This document shows positions 17,093 to 25,038 of a stretch of 64,000 bases of DNA, piece after piece. The DNA lies in assembly GCA_036339375.1 (NCBI GenBank), contig JAYZBC010000082.1, forward strand, positions 1 to 64,000, given 5' to 3'. The notes under the pieces were generated by a model. That model was not told where the DNA came from, did not search any database, and saw only the letters and a list, made by a program, of their open reading frames with translations. This DNA comes from JAYZBC01 sp036339375 (lineage in GTDB: Bacteria > Pseudomonadota > Alphaproteobacteria > MPNO01 > UBA2964). Made by a program: the position numbers and the translations under genes. The number at the start of each line of letters is the position of its first letter. The stretch's first letter is position 1.

Positions 17093-19477
17093 CTAATGCA
17101 AGGATGGTGTTTCAATTTTTAACGGAGAGGCAGCGAAAGACGAAGTTGTTTGCTGCAAAGGGGGGTCTGAATAGAGCGTAGTGCGTTGCCGGGGTGTTCG
17201 TCCTACTGAACAGATCAATTTGTCCATTTGGTGGGGTGCCATTTCTTGGCCGTAGGTTGCACCTGCAGCTCTAGTGATGCTTTCATTCATTAACGTGCCG
17301 CCGATATCGTTTACACCAGCGTTTAAACATGCCTTTAGTCCCTCGGGGCCCATTTTGACCCATGAGGCTTGAATGTTTGGGATTAATGGGTGGAGAGAGA
17401 GACGGGCAATTGCGTGCATCAAAACTGCTTCTCTAAAAGTTGGGCCACGTCTAGAGCATCCTTTTAGATAAATGGGGGTTTCCATGGGCACAAATGGTAG
17501 AGGTACAAACTCAGTTAAACCACCAGTACGAATTTGTAATTCTCGTAAATGCAGAAGGTGAGTAGCCCAGTCGTTTGGACTATCCACATGCCCAAACATT
17601 ATTGTTGCCGTTGTTCTTAATCCGATGCAATGAGCTGTCTCAACGACGTCTAGCCATTCTTGTGTTTTTAATTTATCCGGACAAATAATTTTTCGAATTT
17701 TGTCATCAAGGATTTCAGCTGCTGTTCCAGGGAGCGTATCGAGACCTGCATTTTTGAGCTCCAACAGAAAGTCTGCCACAGAGAGCCCAAGGGTCATCGC
17801 TCCCTGCGAAATTTCCAGTGGAGAAAAAGCATGTATATGCATCTCGGGGGTAATTTCTTTAATTGCCCGGCAAATCGCGAGATAGGTAGACCCAGTGAAG
17901 TCAGGATGAATTCCACCCTGTAAGCAAATTTCTGTAGCGCCTCGTGCCCATGCTTCCTCGCTTCTTCGCTGAATTTCTTTTAACGACAGGTTGTATGGTT
18001 TGCCACGGAGATTTTCACTCGTTTTGCCTTTTGAAAACGCACAAAACTGGCAATGAAAATAACAAATGTTTGTGTAGTTTATGTTGCGATTAACAACGTA
18101 GGTAACTTGATCGCCGCATATTTTTTTTCTCAATTCATTGGCTGCATCACAGACGCGATAGAATTCATCGCCTCGTGCCGCAAATAACCTCTTAATTTCC
18201 TTTTTTGCCAGCCCTTCACCTTTATACGCTCGGTCTATGATTTTTTGTAGAGAGTCCTGTTGGCGTTTTGGAAATTGAATGTCCAATTGCCATGGTTGCG
18301 GTTGTCCCGTCCCCGGTACCCAGGGATCGCTGCGGGAATAACCCTCGCTGTCAGAAATTTGGAGCACGTATTTTTGTAAATTAGGGTCGACCCAGCGCTT
18401 AGTATCACAAGCGTAACTAGGGTAAATGGCGGAACGCTCGACCAGGGTCTTCCCCGTTTCAGCGGTACGATTAGCTAAAGCCGTGAGTGCTGGCCAGGGC
18501 GCTTCTGGATTAACGTGATCTGGGGTAACAGGAGAAACCCCACCCCAATCGTTTATACCAGCGGCGATTAGATCTGCGAGTGGGCCACGACTTAAATTTG
18601 GGGGAGCCTGAATATTCATTGAGGACCCAAATACAATTCGGGCAACTGCTATGGTCCAAAGGTGGTCTTTTGCATCCGGTTGCGGAATGTGAGCCATACG
18701 TGTACCGGCTTTGGGTTTAAAGTTCTGGATAATAATTTCCTGAATATGGCCGTATTTTTCCTGTAATTTTCTGAGAGCAAAAAGCGCTTCTATCCGTTCC
18801 AACCTGGTTTCGCCAATGCCAATCAGAATGCCCGTGGTAAAAGGGACAGCGGCTTTGCCAGCTTCTTCAATGGTTTCAAGGCGGACAGATGGAATTTTAT
18901 CTGGGGACCCATAATGGGGTCCACCTTTAAAGGACAATCTTTCCGCAGCGGTCTCCAACATAATACCTTGGGACACCGAAACGGTACGCAGACGTTTAAT
19001 GTCCTCCCCTGTCATTACACCCGGATTTAAGTGTGGTAGGAGGCCGGTTTCTTTGTGGACCAAGTCAGCCATAGCTCTAAGGTAATCAAGAGTCGTTTCA
19101 TAACCCAGGTCAACGAGGGCCTTTTGCGCAGCTCGATATCTCAGTTCTGGCTTATCTCCAAGTGTAAACAAAGCTTCCCGGCAATTGGCTTTTGCACCCG
19201 CTCGGGCAATTTTGAGTACTTCATCCGGTGTTAAAAATGGGGGATTTTCACGGCTTGGCGGTTGCGCAAAAGTGCAGTAATGACAAGTGTCACGACACAA
19301 TTTCGTCAGCGGTATAAATACCTTTTTTGAGTAAGTTATGGTTGTACCATGCCCGCGGTCACGAAGCTCCGTTGCTATTTTCATTAACGCTGGAAGGTCT
19401 TCAAATTTTGATAGAGATAACGCTTGTTCCAGACTTGGTAACATTTTACGAAAAATACTAAGGTTAAGATTGGCCAT
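17093..19477 (-). CDS. fbiC: FO synthase (fused CofG-CofH), F420 biosynthesis
   Basis: A 794-residue bifunctional radical SAM protein making FO (7,8-didemethyl-8-hydroxy-5-deazariboflavin) from tyrosine and the flavin precursor 5-amino-6-ribitylaminouracil. The N-terminal CofG half carries Cys61-x3-Cys65-x2-Cys68 ('CRDTCHYC'); the C-terminal CofH half carries Cys472-x3-Cys476-x2-Cys479 ('CYFHCQFC'). Each cluster binds 4Fe-4S and SAM. 'GGVSPVTPDHVNPEAPWP' and 'NDIGGTLMNESITRAAGA' are strongly conserved in the two halves. Gene fusion is the bacterial arrangement, while archaea keep separate genes. It is downstream of cofC by 37 bp. Confidence 0.96.
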   Translation of the reverse strand: MANLNLSIFRKMLPSLEQALSLSKFEDLPALMKIATELRDRGHGTTITYSKKVFIPLTKLCRDTCHYCTFAQPPSRENPPFLTPDEVLKIARAGAKANCREALFTLGDKPELRYRAAQKALVDLGYETTLDYLRAMADLVHKETGLLPHLNPGVMTGEDIKRLRTVSVSQGIMLETAAERLSFKGGPHYGSPDKIPSVRLETIEEAGKAAVPFTTGILIGIGETRLERIEALFALRKLQEKYGHIQEIIIQNFKPKAGTRMAHIPQPDAKDHLWTIAVARIVFGSSMNIQAPPNLSRGPLADLIAAGINDWGGVSPVTPDHVNPEAPWPALTALANRTAETGKTLVERSAIYPSYACDTKRWVDPNLQKYVLQISDSEGYSRSDPWVPGTGQPQPWQLDIQFPKRQQDSLQKIIDRAYKGEGLAKKEIKRLFAARGDEFYRVCDAANELRKKICGDQVTYVVNRNINYTNICYFHCQFCAFSKGKTSENLRGKPYNLSLKEIQRRSEEAWARGATEICLQGGIHPDFTGSTYLAICRAIKEITPEMHIHAFSPLEISQGAMTLGLSVADFLLELKNAGLDTLPGTAAEILDDKIRKIICPDKLKTQEWLDVVETAHCIGLRTTATIMFGHVDSPNDWATHLLHLRELQIRTGGLTEFVPLPFVPMETPIYLKGCSRRGPTFREAVLMHAIARLSLHPLIPNIQASWVKMGPEGLKACLNAGVNDIGGTLMNESITRAAGATYGQEMAPHQMDKLICSVGRTPRQRTTLYSDPPLQQTTSSFAASPLKIETPSLH

Positions 19478-19514
19478 TGTTAATACTAATGTTGTTTTGC
19501 TTTTTGTTTATCAT

Positions 19515-20189
19515 TTAGTTTTTGTATTGAGGTATACCATTTCCTAAACTGTTACACTCCAAAAAAGTTTGTGTTCGCGTTTCTGATTTGTAACTCCTAA
19601 AAATACGTACATCCTCCGCGCAGTCAATATCACGGCCAATTCCTGGAAAGCGAATGACTTGAGGGTTTATGTTATTAAGTTTTGCAGCCGACAAGTGTGG
19701 AACGAAACTATTGTCTCCAAAAGTTAAAGGAACTGCACAGGGTGGCGAGACCAGTATAGCGTTAGAACCTTGGTTATCGTGTGACGGGACAATGGTAAAT
19801 GAGGGTGCTGGCTGGTATTTGCTCAAAATTAGACTGACTTCGTTTTTTGTTATAAGAGGAATATCCCCAGGAATTTGTAACATTCCCCCGCGTCCTTCGT
19901 CCTGGAGACGCCGGGCTGCCGCAGCAATAACGGCGGTGTGTCCACCCTGTGGTTCGTCCGAAAAAATACGGGCACCATATTGTTTTGCAATTGAAGAAAC
20001 GGCATTGTCAATCGTCACGACAACAATACCAGAAAGACCTTTTGTTTTAGAAATTTCATCAATAACGTCTTCAAACATCGCAAGGGAGAGGCCCGGGCGG
20101 AGGTGCTTCGGTACCAGACTTGCTAACCTCTGCTTTGCTTTGTTTGTTTCCTTAACTGGTATGACAGCGCATATATCTTTATCCGGCAT
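19515..20189 (-). CDS. cofC: 2-phospho-L-lactate (or PEP/3-phosphoglycerate) guanylyltransferase
   Basis: A 224-residue nucleotidyltransferase of the CofC/FbiD family. The N-terminus 'CAVIPVKETNKAKQRLA' is the GTP-binding loop; 'GGHTAVIAAAARRL' and 'MLQIPGDIPLITKNEV' (metal-binding Asp) are hallmark motifs, and 'DNSFVPHLSAAK' follows. It activates a three-carbon phospho-acid with GTP for CofD. Bacterial homologues differ in substrate (phosphoenolpyruvate in actinobacteria, 3-phosphoglycerate in some proteobacteria), and the sequence alone does not let me choose. Genes upstream and downstream are cofE and fbiC. Confidence 0.94.
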   Translation of the reverse strand: MPDKDICAVIPVKETNKAKQRLASLVPKHLRPGLSLAMFEDVIDEISKTKGLSGIVVVTIDNAVSSIAKQYGARIFSDEPQGGHTAVIAAAARRLQDEGRGGMLQIPGDIPLITKNEVSLILSKYQPAPSFTIVPSHDNQGSNAILVSPPCAVPLTFGDNSFVPHLSAAKLNNINPQVIRFPGIGRDIDCAEDVRIFRSYKSETRTQTFLECNSLGNGIPQYKN

Positions 20190-20290
20190 TGATTGCTTTC
20201 TCTATAAGTTTAAGGAAATCATTTTTTTCAAACAATAAAGGAACACAATTTCACTTCTTAAATTTGCCGTGGTAATAACCAAGAATTGCG

Positions 20291-21064
20291 TCACCTGAAA
20301 AGGTCTTCAGCGGCGGGCCTAATCAAAGACCCTTTGGAATTAGAAAAATTTCTAGCCAAGAGACCAGACACCAAGACCACAGGTTTGCCTTCGTCAGCTT
20401 GCCCCATTAGGAGCGAGGCAGCAGAGGCTATTTCATCAGCAAACCCCGTTTCTGTAACCTTTAAAGGGTAACCACTCAGGTCTTTTTTGCCACGTAGGTC
20501 ATTTAATGCTGGTATTCCTGCAACACCGAGGGCTACCCCAACTGTGCCACGACGCCAGGGTCGGCCAAAACTGTCACTAATGATGACCCCCAAGCGTCTT
20601 CCAAATTGTTCCACGAATTTTGAATGTAATTCTTTTGCTGTTGCGTTGGAATCTCGAGGCAAGAGCAAAACTAATTCTTTTCCATTCGCGGTATCCACAT
20701 TCGAACGATCTATTCCTGCATTCGCCATGATATACCCTTCGCGGTGCTCAACAATTAAAATGCCCCGGTTTTTTCTTACCACGCGAACAGATTCAGAGAG
20801 AATAAGTTCAACTAGGCGGGGATCCTTATCAACCTTTGCTGCAAGCGATTTCGCGTGCTGAGATGGAACAACTGTTGCCAAATCAACGTACCTATTTTGA
20901 GCTTTAGATACAATTTTTTGAGCTATTACAAAAACATCATCATCCTTTGGTCTGATATTCACATCGAACAAAGATTTAGAAGTTATTTTGGCTATATCAT
21001 CACCGGGTTTAATTAAAGGTATCCTGGGAACAGCGTACAAACTTAATTGTTTTGGAGAACCCAC
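20291..21064 (-). CDS. cofE: Coenzyme F420-0:L-glutamate ligase, single-domain
   Basis: A 257-residue CofE. 'VFVIAQKIVSKAQNR', 'VVRKNRGILIVEHREGYIMANAGIDRSN' and 'VIISDSFGRPWRRGTVGVALG' are family signatures (GTP and metal binding). It adds glutamate to F420-0 through gamma linkages. Unlike actinobacterial FbiB it lacks the C-terminal nitroreductase-like domain that reduces dehydro-F420-0. The start is GTG 21064, only 3 bp after the fgd stop, with GGGGTAAG serving as ribosome binding site; translation is probably coupled. An about 100-bp gap separates it from cofC. Confidence 0.95.
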   Translation of the reverse strand: MGSPKQLSLYAVPRIPLIKPGDDIAKITSKSLFDVNIRPKDDDVFVIAQKIVSKAQNRYVDLATVVPSQHAKSLAAKVDKDPRLVELILSESVRVVRKNRGILIVEHREGYIMANAGIDRSNVDTANGKELVLLLPRDSNATAKELHSKFVEQFGRRLGVIISDSFGRPWRRGTVGVALGVAGIPALNDLRGKKDLSGYPLKVTETGFADEIASAASLLMGQADEGKPVVLVSGLLARNFSNSKGSLIRPAAEDLFR

Positions 21065-21067
21065 AAC

Positions 21068-22072
21068 TTACCCCAATTTTGCCCGTAATTTGGGTATTAC
21101 AGTTTCGCCATAAATACTCAAAAACCGTTTCTGATCAGGCCCGGGTGCATGAAACACTAAATGACGAAATCCGAGATCAGTATATGCCTTGATTTTTTCA
21201 ATATGTTCATCCGGATCTGTGGAAACTATCCAACGGCTGGCGGTGCGTTCTACTGATAATGCGTTGGCGAGTTTTTCAATTTCTACAGGGTCTTCAATTG
21301 AAATTTTTTCTTCAGGTTTTAATGCTAAGGCCCCCCAATGTTTTGTATCTTCAAGCGCCTTTTGTCGGTCCGTATCAAAAGAGACCTTCATCTCTATCAT
21401 CCGGTCTATCGCATTGTATGGTCGGTTGGAGACCTCTAGTCCAGCGTCTACACTCGGTAATAGTTTTTCACTGTATAAAGCCGGATCTTTACCACTGGTA
21501 CAAATATAGCCTTCAGCAATTTGGCCCGCGAGTTTAGCAACTTTCGGGCCAGATGCCGCAATATAAATTGGCACGGGTGAGGCAGGGCGGTCATAAATTG
21601 TGGCCTTTTCAGTCTGGTAATACTCCCCCTCGAATGATACACGCTCTTCAGTCCATAATTGTCGCATCAGCGTTATTGATTCTTCTAGTCGGCCCTGCCT
21701 TTCTTTAAACTTAGGCCATGTTAAACCCAGGGCAGGGACATCGTTAAGTGATTCACCGCTGCCAAGACCAAGTATAACTCGATCTGGGAACATTACCGCT
21801 AGAGTCGCAAACGCCTGGGCCACTACAGAAGGGTGGTAGCGGAATGTTGGTGTCATAACACTTGTGCCCATTACGATTTTTTTTGTACGAGCGCCTAGGG
21901 CACCGAGCCAAGGAATGGAAGCTGGAGCATGCCCATCGGTGTGTTTCCAGGGTTGGAAGTGGTCGCTGATAAAGACGGAGTCAAATCCCGCCTCTTCCGC
22001 TGTGCAAGCAAAATCCAAAAGTTCATTTGGCCCAAACTGCTCGGCAGAGGCTTTGTATCCAATTTTCAGCAT
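21068..22072 (-). CDS. fgd: F420-dependent glucose-6-phosphate dehydrogenase
   Basis: A 334-residue LLM-fold enzyme that matches mycobacterial FGD1 along its full length ('GYKASAEQF', 'SDHFQPW', 'TPTFRYHPSV', 'RWIVSTDPDE', 'HLVFHAPGPDQ'). The active-site residues known from FGD1 are present with a shift of 2-3: His38, Trp42 and Glu107 (40, 44 and 109 in FGD1), and the glucose-6-phosphate phosphate site Thr192, Lys195, Lys256, Arg280 (195, 198, 259 and 283). This distinguishes it from other LLM proteins. It oxidises glucose-6-phosphate and reduces F420. It heads a unit with cofE (3-bp gap). Confidence 0.95.
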   Translation of the reverse strand: MLKIGYKASAEQFGPNELLDFACTAEEAGFDSVFISDHFQPWKHTDGHAPASIPWLGALGARTKKIVMGTSVMTPTFRYHPSVVAQAFATLAVMFPDRVILGLGSGESLNDVPALGLTWPKFKERQGRLEESITLMRQLWTEERVSFEGEYYQTEKATIYDRPASPVPIYIAASGPKVAKLAGQIAEGYICTSGKDPALYSEKLLPSVDAGLEVSNRPYNAIDRMIEMKVSFDTDRQKALEDTKHWGALALKPEEKISIEDPVEIEKLANALSVERTASRWIVSTDPDEHIEKIKAYTDLGFRHLVFHAPGPDQKRFLSIYGETVIPKLRAKLG

Positions 22073-22132
22073 TACATTCTCCTTTTATTGGTTTTAAAAG
22101 CACCACTCGCAATCATGTCTTTATCATTCGAT

Positions 22133-22168
22133 TAAAAAGAACCGCAAGGTGTTAAGCAGTTCTTTTTT
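22133..22168. terminator. Bidirectional Rho-independent terminator
   Basis: AGAACCGC (22138-22145) pairs with GCAGTTCT (22156-22163) with one G-T, around a 10-nt loop. T runs flank it in both orientations (TTTTTT on the plus strand, AAAAA before it). On the minus strand it follows the amidohydrolase gene by about 95 bp and precedes fgd by about 60 bp, so the fgd-cofE-cofC-fbiC run probably has its own promoter. Confidence 0.72.
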
Positions 22169-22262
22169 GTAACCACCCGATAAAGTTTAGCGGTTTCTCC
22201 AATTTGATTGGCGGTGGTTGGAAAAACAGGGTTGGAAAAGGCATACCGTGAAGGTCAAGGCA

Positions 22263-23648
22263 CTAAGTAGTTTGCCGGGCAATGGCTTGCACGCCATAGC
22301 CTTTTTCGCCCACGACTTTGCCATCTTTGTATACTGGTTTACCCCGGAGAAGAGTGAGAATGGTTTTCCCACGAAGGCGACGACCGGCATAAGGTGTCCA
22401 GCCCGTGAGACTTAACACATCTTCATCTTTGATTTCATATTCGTTTTCAAGATCCACCAAAACAATATCGGCATGATTGCCTGGTACGATGTCACCTTTG
22501 TTCTGGACACCAAAAATATTAGCTGGATTGGTAGCAACAGCATCCACAACCCGTTCCAGCGAAATTTTTCCCTCTAACGCAGCTGTAAGGAGCATACTTA
22601 TATAAAACTGGGTTGAGGGTGTTCCCGTATGGGCTTTCCAACCATCTTGCCAACCAATTTCCTTTTCTTCGCTCGTATGAGGAGCATGGTCAGTCGCAAC
22701 GATGTCAATTGTGCCATCGTTAAGCCCCTCCCAAAGGCCGGGCGCGTTCTTTTCAGGGACCCAATAAGAGAGTGCGTACGACCCAAGTCTCTCAATTGTA
22801 CTCCAGTCACAGCCCAGAAAGAGTGCCCATGGATTTATTTCACAGGTAACCTTTTGGCCTGCAGCTTTTGCTTGGCGAATAAGGTCGACACTGCCTGAAG
22901 TTTGAGTGTGCAGGATGTGAAGGTGGCAACCAGCTGCCCGTTGGAGGCGCAGCACAGTTGCAATAGCGGTTTCCCAAATTACACCGTCATGCGCGGCGTA
23001 AGCTTTGGCATAAGCAAGAGCGTCACGTTCTTGGCGGTCCCAAAATTCTTTTTCAATAACGTCCATTAAAGCTTGGTCGTGTGGATGAATCATTAGCGGA
23101 ATATTTACTTTCGCACAGTGTTGCATGATCTCTAGGAGACGACCGTGGTCATGCACCCCAATTCCCGGCATGTGTGGGTAATCGCGCCCTGTATCAACAA
23201 CCATGAAAATTTTGAACGCGGCGATTCCCTGTCCCGCTAATAGGGGAATTTCATCATTTACCGTTGGTGCTGGATTAAAATTCCAATCAACAATTGAATC
23301 ACTTTCGTAAATTGCAAACTGCTTTTTGAGTAAATCTAAAGTATTGGGTGGTGGATTTACATTGGGCATTGCTATGCTTGTTGTAACACCGCCTGCTGCA
23401 CATTGCTGTGTAGACGTAAAGATTGTGTCTTTATACTCAAAACCAGGTTCGCTTCCCTGGCGATGGTGTGAATGCATATCTACCGCTCCAGGTAGGATAG
23501 CTAGACCCTCCGCCTCAATTATTTCATCTGCCTCTGGCTCCTCTCCTGGGTCATATATGCCTGCTATCAAACCATCCTTAATCCCTACCGACGCTTGGAT
23601 TTGGTTTGTTGAAGTGATTAGCAGGCCGTTTTTGATCAGAGAATCCAT
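22263..23648 (-). CDS. Dihydroorotase/hydantoinase-like cyclic amidohydrolase
   Basis: A 461-residue amidohydrolase. The metal site is complete: 'GAVDMHSHHRQG' (DxHxH), a carboxylatable lysine in 'IAAFKIFMV', 'LMIHPHD', 'LHILHTQTSG' and the catalytic Asp in 'IVATDHAPHT'. Length and motif order suit dihydroorotase class I, allantoinase or dihydropyrimidinase. The lack of other pyrimidine genes favours a catabolic or paralogous role. The upstream COG0523 GTPase gene, 41 bp away on the same strand, suggests a metal supply link. A terminator follows it. Confidence 0.85.
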   Translation of the reverse strand: MDSLIKNGLLITSTNQIQASVGIKDGLIAGIYDPGEEPEADEIIEAEGLAILPGAVDMHSHHRQGSEPGFEYKDTIFTSTQQCAAGGVTTSIAMPNVNPPPNTLDLLKKQFAIYESDSIVDWNFNPAPTVNDEIPLLAGQGIAAFKIFMVVDTGRDYPHMPGIGVHDHGRLLEIMQHCAKVNIPLMIHPHDQALMDVIEKEFWDRQERDALAYAKAYAAHDGVIWETAIATVLRLQRAAGCHLHILHTQTSGSVDLIRQAKAAGQKVTCEINPWALFLGCDWSTIERLGSYALSYWVPEKNAPGLWEGLNDGTIDIVATDHAPHTSEEKEIGWQDGWKAHTGTPSTQFYISMLLTAALEGKISLERVVDAVATNPANIFGVQNKGDIVPGNHADIVLVDLENEYEIKDEDVLSLTGWTPYAGRRLRGKTILTLLRGKPVYKDGKVVGEKGYGVQAIARQTT

Positions 23649-23689
23649 AAATTTACCTCCAGATTAATGTTTTTGATGTTATGCTTTCG

Positions 23690-24754
23690 TTAATTGGTCG
23701 ACAACTCCGAAGACGCTTGAGATCCTTGAATAGTTTCCAATACTTCTGAAACAAATTCACGAGATAAACCGCGTGTTATGAAAACAATTTGAGACTTTTT
23801 GCCGCTATTGGGCCATTTTTCCAACGGTTTTGGGGGATGAAACAGGTGCTGTACAGCCTGAACTACAATTGGTTTTTTTTGTCCCACAATATTCAAAATA
23901 CCCTTTACTCTTAAAAGATCTTCCCCATGGGCCATTACTAAAGCATCAAGCCAATTGGCAACATGTTCCCATTTCAGGGGTTGATCGTATTCGAGACAGA
24001 AGGATCCAATTTCTTTACTATGACGATTTACGTCATGATGAGGATGGGTGTGTTGTTCATGCTCACTAATTCCATTCTTCGAATAGGCTTCAATATTAAG
24101 CCAGCTCTTCACGTCTGAACTTTTGGTTTCAGGGTCGTAAACATCGGCTTTTGCGAGATCGCCGGGCATTGGCATTTTTTGGAGGGAGGACAAATGCAAA
24201 TTAGCCCCGGGGTTGAGTGTTTGTAAGTGTTCGTCTAGTTCGTCGGGAACAAGTTTTCTGAGGTCGGTTTTGGTAATGACAATCTCGTCAGCAACCGCTG
24301 CTTGTTTAAGCGCTTCCGGGTGTTTTTCTAGAGTAGACAATCCGTTCATCGCGTCCACTGTAGTAACTACTTGACGAAGACGAAAACGTTTCACGACTGG
24401 CAACGTCATTAAGGCCTGGAGGACAGGCCCCGGGTCAGCTAATCCGGTAGTTTCAATGATCAAACGATCAAATTTTCTTACCTCTCCTTTGGCACGTTTT
24501 TCTATTAACTCTCGCAAAGTATCAACGAGATCGCCGCGAACTGTGCAACAAAGACAACCTGTTGAGAGTTCAATCATGTTGTCTGAACTAGACGCAATTA
24601 GAGAGTGATCTATCCCTACATCTCCAAATTCGTTAACAATAACAGCAGCGTTCTCGAGATCCGGGGTGCGTAACCAGGTGTTAAGGAGAGTAGTTTTGCC
24701 ACTGCCCAAAAACCCAGTGAGCAACATGACCGGCAAGCGATCATCATTTTCCAC
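23690..24754 (-). CDS. CobW/COG0523 family GTPase, metallochaperone
   Basis: A 354-residue G3E GTPase. Walker A 'GFLGSGKTTLL', the metal-binding 'GCLCCTVRGDL' (CxCC) and the base-recognition motif 'ITKTDL' are all present, and a His-rich stretch 'HEQHTHPHHDVNRH' precedes the C-terminal CobW_C domain. Family members insert or ration zinc, cobalt or iron (nitrile hydratase activators, ZagA, CobW). The start is GTG 24754 because GAGGA lies 6 nt upstream; a TTG two codons earlier is possible. The next gene is a probable Zn amidohydrolase, so it may serve that enzyme. Confidence 0.9.
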   Translation of the reverse strand: MENDDRLPVMLLTGFLGSGKTTLLNTWLRTPDLENAAVIVNEFGDVGIDHSLIASSSDNMIELSTGCLCCTVRGDLVDTLRELIEKRAKGEVRKFDRLIIETTGLADPGPVLQALMTLPVVKRFRLRQVVTTVDAMNGLSTLEKHPEALKQAAVADEIVITKTDLRKLVPDELDEHLQTLNPGANLHLSSLQKMPMPGDLAKADVYDPETKSSDVKSWLNIEAYSKNGISEHEQHTHPHHDVNRHSKEIGSFCLEYDQPLKWEHVANWLDALVMAHGEDLLRVKGILNIVGQKKPIVVQAVQHLFHPPKPLEKWPNSGKKSQIVFITRGLSREFVSEVLETIQGSQASSELSTN

Positions 24755-25038
24755 AGGCAATCCTCGCTAAATGAATTTTCAGTTCCCGAGTCTATAAAAA
24801 ATAGGGCCCAGTTTGAACTTAGAAAATATCCCAATTGGATTTCGTTTGCAATGTGAGGTATTACTTGATTAGTCACCTCTGCAAAATTTTCAAAAGTCAA
24901 ATTCCATACATATTTTTACTAACTACATCTTCAAGAAGACATTGAATAATTCAGGTAATGGATTTTTGTTTGGAAACAACCCATGAAATTTCGTGGAAGG
25001 AAAACAAAGCTTCCGGTGAGCTGAAATTTCACTATAAC

